This document shows positions 16,502-27,311 of a stretch of 64,000 bases of DNA, piece after piece. The DNA lies in contig NZ_BMTR01000008.1 in NCBI RefSeq assembly GCF_014649775.1, positions 124,001 to 188,000 on the forward strand, in the 5' to 3' direction. The stretch's first letter is position 1; the number at the start of each line of letters is the position of its first letter. The notes below the pieces were generated by a model. The model searched no databases. It was not told the origin of the DNA and saw only the letters and a program-made list of their open reading frames with translations. The DNA comes from Streptomyces longisporoflavus (GTDB lineage: Bacteria > Actinomycetota > Actinomycetes > Streptomycetales > Streptomycetaceae). A program made the translations under genes and the position numbers.

Positions 16502-17337
16502 CAGGCCTTCACCGCCCCTGCCAGCATGCCGCCCGTGATCCGCTTCTGGATGATCGCGAAGATGACGAGCGAGGGGATGGTCGCGAGGAACGCGGCCGCG
16601 GCGAGCGGCCCGAGGTCCGCGACGCCCTCGGTGCCGATGAAGCGGTTGAGGATGACCGGCAAGGTCTGCTTCTCCGGGGTCTTGAGCAGGACGAGCGCGA
16701 AGAAGAACTCGTTCCATGCGGTGATGAAGGCGAACATCGCCGTGGCGACGATGCCGGGGGCGAGCAGCGGCGCGACCACCGAGACGAAGGTGCGCACCTT
16801 GCTCGCGCCGTCGACCGCGGCCGCCTCTTCGAGTTCGGTGGGCACGGCGCGGACGTACCCGACGAGCATCCACAGCGCGAAGGGCAGCGACCACACCACA
16901 TAGACCATGATCAGGCCGAGCAGCGAGTTGATCAGGTGCAGGTTCTTCAGGATCAGGAACAGCGGGATGATGATCAGGACGAAGGGGAACGCCTGACTGA
17001 TCACCACCCAGCCCGTCGCCGCCTTCGAGACGCGATTGCGGTGCCGCGCCATGACGTACGCCATCGGGGTCGCGATGACGACCGCGATCAGGGAGGCGCT
17101 GAGCGCCGCGACCAGGGAGTTGCCCGCGGCCCGGAGCAACGGCTGCTCGTCGAAGGCCTGCCGGAAGTTCTCCAGGGTCGGGTTCTCGGGAATCCAGGTG
17201 GGATTCAGGCTGCCCAGTTCCCGCGCGGGTTTGAAGGCCGTGGAGATCAGCCACAGGAACGGGAAGGCGAGGAAGACGAGATAGGCGGCGAGCGCCGCGT
17301 ACTGCGCGGTGCGCGTGGACTTCTTCGTACGCATCAT
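16501..17337 (-). CDS. Carbohydrate ABC transporter permease (MalG type)
   Basis: Second membrane subunit of the sugar importer, 278 aa with six predicted spans. The cytoplasmic EAA motif reads LEEAAAVDGASKVRTF, typical of MalG-like proteins, and the protein ends ITGGMLAGAVKA, the common C-terminus of this family. ATG 17337 overlaps the preceding permease stop, and its own stop overlaps the binding-protein ATG, so all three are translationally coupled. No ATPase gene is present in the operon. Confidence 0.92.
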   Translation of the reverse strand: MMRTKKSTRTAQYAALAAYLVFLAFPFLWLISTAFKPARELGSLNPTWIPENPTLENFRQAFDEQPLLRAAGNSLVAALSASLIAVVIATPMAYVMARHRNRVSKAATGWVVISQAFPFVLIIIPLFLILKNLHLINSLLGLIMVYVVWSLPFALWMLVGYVRAVPTELEEAAAVDGASKVRTFVSVVAPLLAPGIVATAMFAFITAWNEFFFALVLLKTPEKQTLPVILNRFIGTEGVADLGPLAAAAFLATIPSLVIFAIIQKRITGGMLAGAVKA

Positions 17338-18257
17338 GACTCGTCGGCTCCCTTCAGACGGCCGACGAGGTAGAAGGCGAGGATCACGGAGATCACCGCG
17401 ACCATCACGCAGCCCATGGCGGCGGCATAGCCGAACTGGCCGTAGCGGAAGGCCTCTTCGTAGGCGAAGAGCATGGGAAGGCGGGTGCGGCCGCCGGGGC
17501 CGCCCTGGGTGAGGACGTAGACCAGGGCGAAGGAGTTGAAGTTCCAGATGAAGTTGAGCGCCGTGATGGCGAGGGCGATCGGCTTGATGGCGGGCCAGGT
17601 GACGGTACGGAAGCGGCGCCAGGCGCCCGCGCCGTCCATCGCGGCGGCCTCGTGCAGTTCGCGCGGGGTGTTCTGCAGCCCGGCGAGCAGCGCGACAGTG
17701 GTCTGCGGCATGCCCGCCCAGACGCCGACGACGATCACGGCGAGGAGCGCGGTGGAGGTGCCGGTCAGCCAGTCCGTGCCCTCGCCGAGGCCGAGGTCGG
17801 ACATCGTCTCGTTCAGGACGCCCGCGTCCGGGTGGTAGACGAGCCGCCACATGATGCCGACGACCACCTCGGGCATCGCCCAGGGAATGATCGCGAGCGC
17901 CCGCGCCAGCCAGCGCATCCGCAACGGCTGGTTGAGCAGCAGGGCGAGGCCGAGCGCGAGGAAGAACTGCGGCACGGTGACGCCGAACGCCCAGATCAGG
18001 CCGATGCGGAACGAGTCCCAGAACAGCGTGTCGTGCAGCAGGTCCTGGAAGTTGAGGGCGCCGATCCACTGGGTCGGCTCGGTTCGGCCCGACTGGGAAT
18101 CGGTGAACGCGAGCACGATGCCGTAGAGCAGCGGACCCACGCTGAGGATCAGGATCGGGATCAGTGCGGGAAGGACCAGGAACCAGGCGCCGTGGTCCGT
18201 GCCTCTGCGGGCGGACGCGCCTTTCGCTGACCGCTTCGTTGCGGTCGCCAATGTCAC
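17334..18257 (-). CDS. Carbohydrate ABC transporter permease (MalF type)
   Basis: First gene of the sugar uptake operon, 307 aa with six spans; EAA motif LHEAAAMDGAGAWRRF. The GTG at 18257 has AAAGGAG eight bases upstream on the minus strand. In Streptomyces such operons normally borrow the shared ATPase MsiK, which fits the missing ATPase here (established for several sugar systems, inferred for this one). An imperfect inverted repeat lies about 75 bp upstream. No regulator gene is adjacent. Confidence 0.92.
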   Translation of the reverse strand: MTLATATKRSAKGASARRGTDHGAWFLVLPALIPILILSVGPLLYGIVLAFTDSQSGRTEPTQWIGALNFQDLLHDTLFWDSFRIGLIWAFGVTVPQFFLALGLALLLNQPLRMRWLARALAIIPWAMPEVVVGIMWRLVYHPDAGVLNETMSDLGLGEGTDWLTGTSTALLAVIVVGVWAGMPQTTVALLAGLQNTPRELHEAAAMDGAGAWRRFRTVTWPAIKPIALAITALNFIWNFNSFALVYVLTQGGPGGRTRLPMLFAYEEAFRYGQFGYAAAMGCVMVAVISVILAFYLVGRLKGADES

Positions 18258-18329
18258 GGAATCGGCTCCTTTGGGCGGCTCATCGGGGTTTGGCCGCCCA
18301 GGCGGCCCCCGTCATCGTGCTGATGGGAT

Positions 18330-18343
18330 CTTGATACGTCAAG
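18330..18343. promoter_or_regulatory. Inverted repeat upstream of the sugar ABC operon
   Basis: CTTGA and TCAAG arms separated by TACG, 73 bp upstream of the permease start and between divergent genes. It could bind a LacI/GntR/ROK regulator of the sugar operon. Arms are short, so the call is weak. Confidence 0.3.
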
Positions 18344-18428
18344 CAGCTGCGCAGGCCGAGCAGCCTCTTGGCCTGTGCAAATGGGAGACTGTGCCGGCGA
18401 ACGGAGCGAGCGGTGCGGGAGGCAACGG

Positions 18429-19283
18429 ATGGACGAGGCGCGGGCGAGGGACGTACTGAGCGCGGCGGGACTCGGGCGGGACGCGGCGCTGCTCGCACTC
18501 GGCGAGAACGCGGTGTTCGCCGACGGCGAGTCGGTGGTCAAGGTCGGGCGTGCGGCGCCCGGGCTTCTCGACCGTGCGCGGCGTGAGTTGCGCGTCGCGC
18601 GGTGGCTGGAGGAGTCGGACGTGCCCGCGGTGCGGGCGGCCGAGGCCGAGCCCCGTCTGGTGGACGGGCATCCGGTGACGGTGTGGCAACGGCTGCCCGA
18701 GGCCGTGCGTCCGGCCGAGCCGCGTGACCTCGCCGCGCTCCTCCGCCTCGTGCACGCCCTTCCCGCACCCGGCTTCGAGCTGCCACGGCGCGAACTCCTC
18801 GGCGGGGTCGAGCGCTGGCTGCGGCTGGCCGGCGACACGATCGACGTCGAGGACGCGGACTATCTGCGCGAGCGCAGGGACGGCTTCGAGGCGGCGGCGT
18901 CGGCGCTCACCCCCCGCCTCGCTCCCGGCCCCATTCACGGCGACGCCCTCCCCCGCAATGTCCTCGTGGGCGCGGACGGTCCGGTCCTGGTGGATCTGGA
19001 GACCTTCTCCGCCGACCTGCGGGAGCACGATCTCGTGGTGCTCGCGCTCTCGCGCGACCGGTACGGACTGCCGGACGAGGCGTACGACGGGTTCGTCGCG
19101 GAGTACGGCTGGGACGTACGGGAGTGGGAGGGGTGCGCGGTGCTCCGGGGCGCGCGGGAGACGGCCAGCTGTGCGTGGGTCGCACAGCACGCTCCCGGCA
19201 ACCCGAAGGCCCTTGCCGAGTTCCGCCGCCGGGTCGCCTCGCTGCGTGACGGGGACACCGGCGTGCGGTGGTACCCCTTCTGA
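18429..19283 (+). CDS. Aminoglycoside phosphotransferase (APH) family kinase
   Basis: 284-aa small-molecule kinase fold. The catalytic loop is HGDALPRN (H170, D172, N177) and the metal-binding DLE (D189-E191) follows at the expected distance; the N-lobe has ENAVFADGESVVKVGR with a candidate ATP-binding Lys38. ATG 18429 has GGGAGG about seven bases upstream; a longer in-frame start is Arg/Cys-rich and not family-like. The substrate is unknown; such proteins phosphorylate antibiotics, choline, homoserine or other hydroxylated compounds. Divergent from the sugar ABC operon. Confidence 0.82.
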   Translation: MDEARARDVLSAAGLGRDAALLALGENAVFADGESVVKVGRAAPGLLDRARRELRVARWLEESDVPAVRAAEAEPRLVDGHPVTVWQRLPEAVRPAEPRDLAALLRLVHALPAPGFELPRRELLGGVERWLRLAGDTIDVEDADYLRERRDGFEAAASALTPRLAPGPIHGDALPRNVLVGADGPVLVDLETFSADLREHDLVVLALSRDRYGLPDEAYDGFVAEYGWDVREWEGCAVLRGARETASCAWVAQHAPGNPKALAEFRRRVASLRDGDTGVRWYPF

Positions 19284-19308
19284 AGTGTGCCGGACGCCGC
19301 CGGAGGCC

Positions 19309-20040
19309 TCAGACTCCGGACGCGGACTCGCTGAACTGCTCCCGCAGCGGCCAGGTACCGTCCACCACGGCTTCCTGCTGCCCCTTGGACCGCAGGAATT
19401 TCTGGAAGTCCGCCGCCCACTGCGCATACCAGTCGATCTGGCGGCGGTGCAGCTCCGCCGGGCCGAAAGCGGCCAGCTTGGGGTGGCGGTCGGCTATCGC
19501 CGCGGCCAGGCGGGCGGCGGCCAGGGCGTCCGACGTGGCGTCGTGGGCGGACTCCAGGCGCACGCCGTACTCCGTGCAGACCGCTTCGAGGTTCCGCTTG
19601 CCCTTGCGGTAGCGCTCGACGGAGCGGTCGATCGCGTACGGGTCGATGACCGGGGCCGGTTCCGCGCCGCCCAGGCGCTCGCGCAGGGACGGCAGGCCGT
19701 GCCGGTGCAACTCGGCGGAGAGCAGGGTCAGGTCGAAGGTGGCGTTGTAGGCGACGACCGGGACGCCCGACAGCCAGTACGACACGAGGACCGCCGCTAT
19801 CGCGTCGGCGACTTCCGACGCCGGTCTGCCGTGCGCCGTGGCGCGTTCGTTCGAGATGCCGTGCACCGCGACGGCCTCCGCCGGGATCTCGACCCCCGGG
19901 TCGGCGAGCCATTCCTTGCGGCCCAGTGTCTCGCCGGCCCTGATCTCGATCACCGCCGCCGTGACGATGCGTGCCGTGTACGGATCCGTCCCGGTCGTCT
20001 CCAGGTCGAAACCGATCAGCAGCTCCCGGTGCCAGCCCAT
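19309..20040 (-). CDS. DnaQ-like 3'-5' exonuclease (DEDDh)
   Basis: Exonuclease of the DNA polymerase III epsilon family, 243 aa. Exo I is FDLETTG with D12 and E14, Exo II has YNATFDLTLL, Exo III has SAHDATSDALA carrying the DEDDh His and last Asp. ATG 20040 is preceded by GAGAAGGGGG on the minus strand; two other in-frame ATGs upstream lack ribosome sites. It is a stand-alone exonuclease domain followed by an approx 60-residue C-terminal helical tail, so a repair or RNA-processing role is as likely as proofreading. Confidence 0.88.
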   Translation of the reverse strand: MGWHRELLIGFDLETTGTDPYTARIVTAAVIEIRAGETLGRKEWLADPGVEIPAEAVAVHGISNERATAHGRPASEVADAIAAVLVSYWLSGVPVVAYNATFDLTLLSAELHRHGLPSLRERLGGAEPAPVIDPYAIDRSVERYRKGKRNLEAVCTEYGVRLESAHDATSDALAAARLAAAIADRHPKLAAFGPAELHRRQIDWYAQWAADFQKFLRSKGQQEAVVDGTWPLREQFSESASGV

Positions 20041-20152
20041 GGCCGCCCCCTTCTCTGTGGTGCTTTCCCCCATTGACCACCACGATCCCACGCGCCACTG
20101 ACAATCCGAGGCGCGCGTTCCGGTTAGTGCCTGCGCATGCCGTCCCGGCCTC

Positions 20153-21394
20153 TCAAGACACCGGCCGCGAGTCCGCCCAGGCCAGCTCGAACTCCTCCCG
20201 GTACGTCTCGAAGAGTCCGTTCTCGTCCGTCTCGTCCGCCTTGACCACCCGGCGTCCGCCGCGCAGCACGAGCACCGGCGCCTCCATCCCCCGCGTCCTT
20301 CGCAGATACGACTGGACGACCGCGATGCCGTCCGCGCCGTCCCCGTCGACCAGATACGCGGTGAAGCGCGGCGTCTCGTCGAAGACCTGGATCTCGAAGG
20401 CGCCCGGATCGCGCAAACGGGCCCGCACCCGGCGCATGTGCAGGATGTTCATCTCGACGCTGCGGCTCAGCTCGCCCCGCTTCAGGCCCAGTTCGCGCTC
20501 CCGGCGCTTGACCGCGCTGCTGGCCGGGTTGAGGAAGAGCAGCCGCACCCGGCAGCCCGACTCCGCGAGGCGCACGAGGCGGCGTCCGGAGAAGTTCTGG
20601 ACCAGGAGGTTCAGGCCTATCCCGATCGCGTCGAGGCGGCGGGCGCCGCCGAAGAGGTCCTCGGCGGGGAACTGCCGCAGGAGCCGCACCCGGTCCGAGT
20701 GGACGCCGACCACGTCGGCGTACCGGTCGCCCACCAGGGACTCGACGGCGTCGACGGGCAGCCGGCGCGCGGACGGCGTGTCGGTGCCGGCGCCGAGTAT
20801 GTCCAGGAGCTTCGCCGAAGCGCGCTCGGCCTGGGCGAGCACGGCGGTGGACAGCGCGCGGTTGCGCGAGACGACGTTGCGCGTGACTTCCAGCTCGTCC
20901 AGGGCGAGTTCGACGTCCCTGCGGTCGTCGAAGTACGGCTCGAAGCAGGGCCAGTGCTGCACCATCAGCTCGCGGAGCTGGGGCAGCGTGAGGAAGCTGA
21001 GGACGTTGTCGTCGGCCGGGTCGAGCAAGTAGCCCTTGCGGCGGCTGACTTCGCGTACGGCGACGGCCCGCTGGACCCATTCCTGCCCGGCGGGTCCCGC
21101 GGCGGCGACCACCCAGTCGTCGGCGTGGACCGGTTCGTAGATGGGGCGCAGAACAGCGGCCACGACCGCGCGCAGCCGCTGTTCCACGAGATTCAGCCAG
21201 ATGTAGGCCCGCCCGGCGCGCTGGGCGCGTGTGCGCACCTCGCGCCAGGCGTCGGCACCCCAGTCCAGTTCGGGTCCGATCTGAGATCCCATCTCCATCG
21301 GCCGCGCCAGGGACACCGCTCCGGGCGGGCCGTCCGCGGAACTCCCCTCGTGACCCTCGTCACCAGGGGGCAGTTCCCGCCCTCCCGAGCTCAC
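20153..21394 (-). CDS. HEPN domain protein of the SAV2148 type
   Basis: 413-aa Streptomyces-conserved protein. The N-terminal helical part (about 45-100) fits a HEPN domain; R83 and H90 in LRPIYEPVH match the R-x4-6-H ribonuclease signature of that superfamily. The C-terminal half (about 225-400), with RLVRLAESGCRVRLLFLNPAS and RFTAYLVDGDGADGIAVVQSY, looks like a phospholipase-D-like or DUF5919-like fold without its HKD motif. GTG 21394 has AAGGGG at the right distance and yields a start close to that of relatives; a TTG at 21436 is the longer alternative. No partner antitoxin is adjacent. Function unknown; RNase activity is inference. Confidence 0.78.
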   Translation of the reverse strand: MSSGGRELPPGDEGHEGSSADGPPGAVSLARPMEMGSQIGPELDWGADAWREVRTRAQRAGRAYIWLNLVEQRLRAVVAAVLRPIYEPVHADDWVVAAAGPAGQEWVQRAVAVREVSRRKGYLLDPADDNVLSFLTLPQLRELMVQHWPCFEPYFDDRRDVELALDELEVTRNVVSRNRALSTAVLAQAERASAKLLDILGAGTDTPSARRLPVDAVESLVGDRYADVVGVHSDRVRLLRQFPAEDLFGGARRLDAIGIGLNLLVQNFSGRRLVRLAESGCRVRLLFLNPASSAVKRRERELGLKRGELSRSVEMNILHMRRVRARLRDPGAFEIQVFDETPRFTAYLVDGDGADGIAVVQSYLRRTRGMEAPVLVLRGGRRVVKADETDENGLFETYREEFELAWADSRPVS

Positions 21395-21501
21395 CCAGCG
21401 CACCCCTTCCGCTCCCCCGGAGCCTCCCCCGTTCAACGATCAAGGAAGGGTACTCCGGGAGCGGCGGCCGGTGCAGCAGGATGGAGAGGGTGCTTTCTCA
21501 A

Positions 21502-22830
21502 CTACCGCACGCCTGTATGGCCGTTCTGGTCGGCGAGGTCGGCGGGAGTGAGCGGATTCATAGCGGTCACGTCACGCGGGGCGAGCGAGAAGCCCTGCCA
21601 GTGGACCGGCATGGGCTGCTGGTCCTCGTCCCGCGCGATGTGGTGGAAGCCGATGTTGACCCAGGTGATCGGGTGCTTCAGCGTCTGGCCGTTGACCCAT
21701 TTGTCCACGCTCTTGGGCCCGCAGTTCTCGGAAAGATTGTCGCTGGTGTACTTCTCGCACTTCTTGTACTCGGTGAAGTACACGTCGTGGTTGCTGTAGT
21801 TGCGTCCGGGGTGCTTGACGGTGTGACCGGGCACGATCTCGTACGACCGCTTGTGGCCGTCCGCGTTCTTGCCCGCCGCGCTCACCACGCGCCACCAGCG
21901 CATGCCCTTGACGTCGCCGATGAGTTCCTTGGTGACGGGGGTGCGGGTCGTCTTCGTCTTCGGGTTGCCGTTCCCGGTGGGCGGCGTCACCTTGGAGTCG
22001 TACTGCTCGACCTTGGCCTTCGGGGAGCCGTCGAGGCCGAAGTTGAGGCGCCAGGAGACGTTGTGGCTGTGGCTCTCCGCGTAGTCACGGGCGCCCTTGC
22101 CGATGGGCCAGCCGCGGCCGTCGGTTCCGTTGTAGTCCTCGGGTGCGAGGCTGCCGGTCGCGCCGACGTTCGAGCTGATCACGCCGTCCGACGAGAAGCG
22201 CCACTCGGTGATGTACTCGTACCAGGACGCCTGGTTGACGGTGTAGACGAGCAGGTCCTTGCCCTGCGCCTGGTAGACCTTGCCGGGGTTCGAGTAGAGG
22301 TCCGGGGTCATGCGGTAGGCGTGCCCACGCGCGCGCGTGGTGGTGCACAGGCCCTTCACCTTGCCTCCGGGTATGGGCGAGGAACTGCCGACCTTGACGG
22401 TCTTGATGGTGCCGCCGGGGCACTCGGAGGGCTTCAGCGGGACGAGGTCCGTGCCGAAGGTGGCGCCGGTGAGGTCCTGGTACTCGTTCTCGCCGTCGTC
22501 GTAGGGCACGTGCACCTGGGCGAGCCGTGCGCTGGTGAGGACGGGGATGGGCTTGGGCTCGTTCTTCGGCTGGTACGAGATGTTGTCGAGCACGAGGCCG
22601 GCGTTGGTGTTGTAGTGCCAGCACATGCGCCAGGTGGTGCCGCCGTCGACGGTCTGTTCGATGCGGTAGTCGGCGCTGCACGCCGGGGCGGCGGCAGCGG
22701 GGGCGTCCTTGGCGGCGTTCTGGGTGGCGCCCGCCGGGCCTGCGGCGGCGACGGCGGTGCCCAGGAGCGCGGTGACCGCAAGGCCGATGGAGACGCGCTT
22801 GCGGGCGCGCCCAAGTCTGTTCACGAGCAT
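21502..22830 (-). CDS. Secreted copper amine oxidase-like catalytic domain protein, active site altered
   Basis: 442 aa with a Sec signal (1-35). The mature part follows the copper amine oxidase C-terminal domain: GLVLDNISY near 80, HVPYDDG near 108, an HxH pair (H254, H256) in the position of the first copper ligands, and GFHHIAR-DEDQQPMP (H397) at the third ligand. The topaquinone motif, normally Asn-Tyr-Asp/Glu, is W203-Y204-E205, so the Asn is lost, and the catalytic-base region (LTGATFG, about 120-126) lacks the usual Asp. Probably binds copper or is structural rather than a normal oxidase. Lies 62 bp downstream of a gene for the matching N-terminal domains. Alignment is from memory of the family. 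Confidence 0.72.
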   Translation of the reverse strand: MLVNRLGRARKRVSIGLAVTALLGTAVAAAGPAGATQNAAKDAPAAAAPACSADYRIEQTVDGGTTWRMCWHYNTNAGLVLDNISYQPKNEPKPIPVLTSARLAQVHVPYDDGENEYQDLTGATFGTDLVPLKPSECPGGTIKTVKVGSSSPIPGGKVKGLCTTTRARGHAYRMTPDLYSNPGKVYQAQGKDLLVYTVNQASWYEYITEWRFSSDGVISSNVGATGSLAPEDYNGTDGRGWPIGKGARDYAESHSHNVSWRLNFGLDGSPKAKVEQYDSKVTPPTGNGNPKTKTTRTPVTKELIGDVKGMRWWRVVSAAGKNADGHKRSYEIVPGHTVKHPGRNYSNHDVYFTEYKKCEKYTSDNLSENCGPKSVDKWVNGQTLKHPITWVNIGFHHIARDEDQQPMPVHWQGFSLAPRDVTAMNPLTPADLADQNGHTGVR

Positions 22831-22892
22831 GCGAGATGACTCCCTTGTACGGAAGTGAAGGAGCGCGGGCAGGTGGTCCCCGCCGCTGCCGC

Positions 22893-23696
22893 TCAGCGGA
22901 GGCGGGTGACGGTGCGGTCGCTCAGGTCGACGATCAGGTCACGGGTGTCGATCCAGGGGCCGTTGACGACCTTGCTGACGACGCTGAGGCACCGGTGTTC
23001 GCCGCACTCGGCGAGCGGGGCCGGCAGCTTCTCGACGGTCTCCTTGTGGAAGACGAAGGCGCTGAGCGTCAGCTGGTCCGGCGAGGTGAGCTCCTTGCCC
23101 ATCGCGTCCTTGTAGTCGCTCTTGAGGTCCTTGCCGAGCGGGTCGGCGATCAGCAGCTGAGCCGCCTCGCGCAGTTCTTCCCTGGCCGCCGGCGGCTGGA
23201 CGCCGTGCGAGGTGTCGGTGTCCTCCACCTTGCCCGTGTCGAGGTTGACCGTCTTGGTGACCAGCGCGTCGGACTTGTAGTCGTAGTAGACGATCTCCGC
23301 GCGGCGCGGCCTCTCGGGGTCGAGGGCCTCGGTCGGGTCCGCCTCGCTGAGGTTGCTCGCGAGGAGCTGCGGGCCGCGGTCGCCCTCCACGTCACGGGCG
23401 GACCTGCGGAGATTGCCGGTCATGGCGATCTGCTCGGCCCGCTTCATCTCGTCGTCGGTCAGCGGGTCGCTGCCGATGCCCTTGTCGCCCTCTTCGGGCG
23501 CTGCCTCGACGACCCCGTCCTTCGGGATCGCGTTCTGCTGTGCCGCTCCCGCGGCCGCGCTGCGGTCCTGGCCCCGGGACTCCCCCGCCCCGGCCGAGTC
23601 CGGCAGCGTGATTCCTGCCATCACGGCGGTGGCTGCCACGGCGACCGCCGTACCGGCCACTACCTTCCCCAGATGGCGTCTGACTATTTCGCGCAC
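22893..23696 (-). CDS. Secreted protein resembling copper amine oxidase N-terminal (N2/N3) domains
   Basis: 267 aa from GTG 23696, beginning VREIVRRHLGK followed by a hydrophobic Sec signal to about residue 37. The region after residue 85 reads RRAEIVYYDY, VNLDTGKVEDT, GVQPPAAREEL and AAQLLIADP, the order of segments found in N2/N3 domains of copper amine oxidases. It is directly upstream of and codirectional with the catalytic-domain-like gene, so the pair looks like one oxidase split in two secreted proteins. An ATG at 23735 is in frame and would add 13 residues but has a poor ribosome site. Two Cys near the C-terminus (CGEHRC) could form a disulfide. Confidence 0.6.
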   Translation of the reverse strand: MREIVRRHLGKVVAGTAVAVAATAVMAGITLPDSAGAGESRGQDRSAAAGAAQQNAIPKDGVVEAAPEEGDKGIGSDPLTDDEMKRAEQIAMTGNLRRSARDVEGDRGPQLLASNLSEADPTEALDPERPRRAEIVYYDYKSDALVTKTVNLDTGKVEDTDTSHGVQPPAAREELREAAQLLIADPLGKDLKSDYKDAMGKELTSPDQLTLSAFVFHKETVEKLPAPLAECGEHRCLSVVSKVVNGPWIDTRDLIVDLSDRTVTRLR

Positions 23697-23854
23697 ATCC
23701 CCCCCAATTTCCCCTGTTGCCCCACTTATGGGCATGACAAGTGTGTGGTCGGCCGGTTAGACGGTCTCAACTCCTGCGTGGTTGCTCCACTTTCGGGGAG
23801 ACTCTCGCCAATGTGACCCCGGGCCGAGGGGGCGGTAGTGGAAGAGTCGGATGC

Positions 23855-25937
<2,083 letters not shown>

Positions 25938-25963
<26 letters not shown>

Positions 25964-27230
25964 CCGGAGGTGCGTCGTTCGCGCCGCCGTCCGCCCCGGG
26001 GCGGGCGGCGAGCGCGACGAGGAACGCGACGGCGGCGGCCGCGCTGCCGAGGGCGAACGCCGCGCCGGGGCCGTACGACTCGGCAAGGCGTCCCGCGACG
26101 GCGAGCGTGACCGCCTGGCCGCCCACGAAGGCGCTCGCGGCGAACGTCATCCCCTCGGCGAGCCGCCCCGTCGGGCAGGAGCGCTCGGTGAGCGCGAAGC
26201 CGGTGATCAGGTTGGGTGCGTAAACGGCGCCGAACACGGTCACCACGACGTACAGGCCCGTCATGCCGTCCGCCCAGACCAGCGGCAGGGAGAGCAGCGC
26301 CGCGGCGGCCGTCGCCACGCGCCAGCGCGCGTGCAGACCGAAGCGCTCGGGCAGCGCGGCCATGGACAGGCCCACGACGGCGCTCATGACGCCCATGGCG
26401 GCGTAGACGAGCCCCGCCTGGCCCGGCTGCCCCAGCTCCTCGGTGCGCGCCGTGACGCCCGCTCCGCAGGCGCCGAGCAGCACGCCCAGGAGGACGAGCC
26501 CGACGCGTACGACGATCACCTCGCGCGGCAGACGCCGCCGGACGCCACGCGCGCGTGCCCCCTGCGCCGCGCGGGCCGCCCGCACGGTCCTTCCCGTGGG
26601 GTGCAGGGCGAAGCCGGAGCCGCAGACGGCGACCAGGAGCGCCGCCGCCCCGAAGGCGTACGCCGGATGGCCCGCGACGGCCGCGAGGCCCACCAGGGCG
26701 GGGCCGAGCACGAAGGACAGCTCGTCCATGGTGCTCTCCAGGGACAGCACGGTGTTGACCAGGCGGTCGTCACCGCCCGCCCCGCGCACCAGCGGGACGG
26801 CGCGGGCGCGGGCCAGCGGGCCGATCCCCGGGATGCTCGCCCCGGCGAGCACCGCGAGGACGACGAGCGCGGGCGTGGGCAGCCGCAGGACGGCGCCGAG
26901 CGTGTACACCGCGATCGCCACGGCGTTGAGCAGCGAGAAGCCGAGGACGACCGGGCGCTGGCCGCACCGGTCGGCGAGGCGGCCGACGAACGGGCCCATG
27001 GTCACCTGGCCGAGCGCGAGCGCGCAGGCGACCACGCCTCCCGTGGCGAGCGAGCCGCTGGTCTCGGTGACCAGGAGGACGCTGCCGAACTGGATCATGG
27101 CCACGGGGAGCCTGCCGAGGAACGAGATCACCGGCAGGAGCGCTCCGGTGTGCCCGATCACTTCCCGGTAGGTGTCCGGGAATCGTCGTACGCCGGACGC
27201 GTCACGTCCGGTCTGTTCCGCTGCGGCCAT
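25938..27230 (-). CDS. MFS transporter
   Basis: 430-aa major facilitator with about 12 hydrophobic spans. The loop 2-3 motif A region reads GPFVGRLADRCGQRPVV, and the central loop (about 205-235) is Arg/Ala-rich and cytoplasmic. It resembles drug-efflux-like MFS proteins of Actinobacteria; the substrate is not predictable. It lies between glgX and treY on the opposite strand, overlapping glgX tail to tail, and is divergent from treY with 81 bp between starts. No linked regulator. Confidence 0.85.
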
Positions 27231-27311
27231 CGTCCGACGCTAACGACGCCCGGGCCGCCACACGCATGAGTCGATGGCACGAAAGCCCTCCGGGCGGGTA
27301 CGTAGGTTCGC

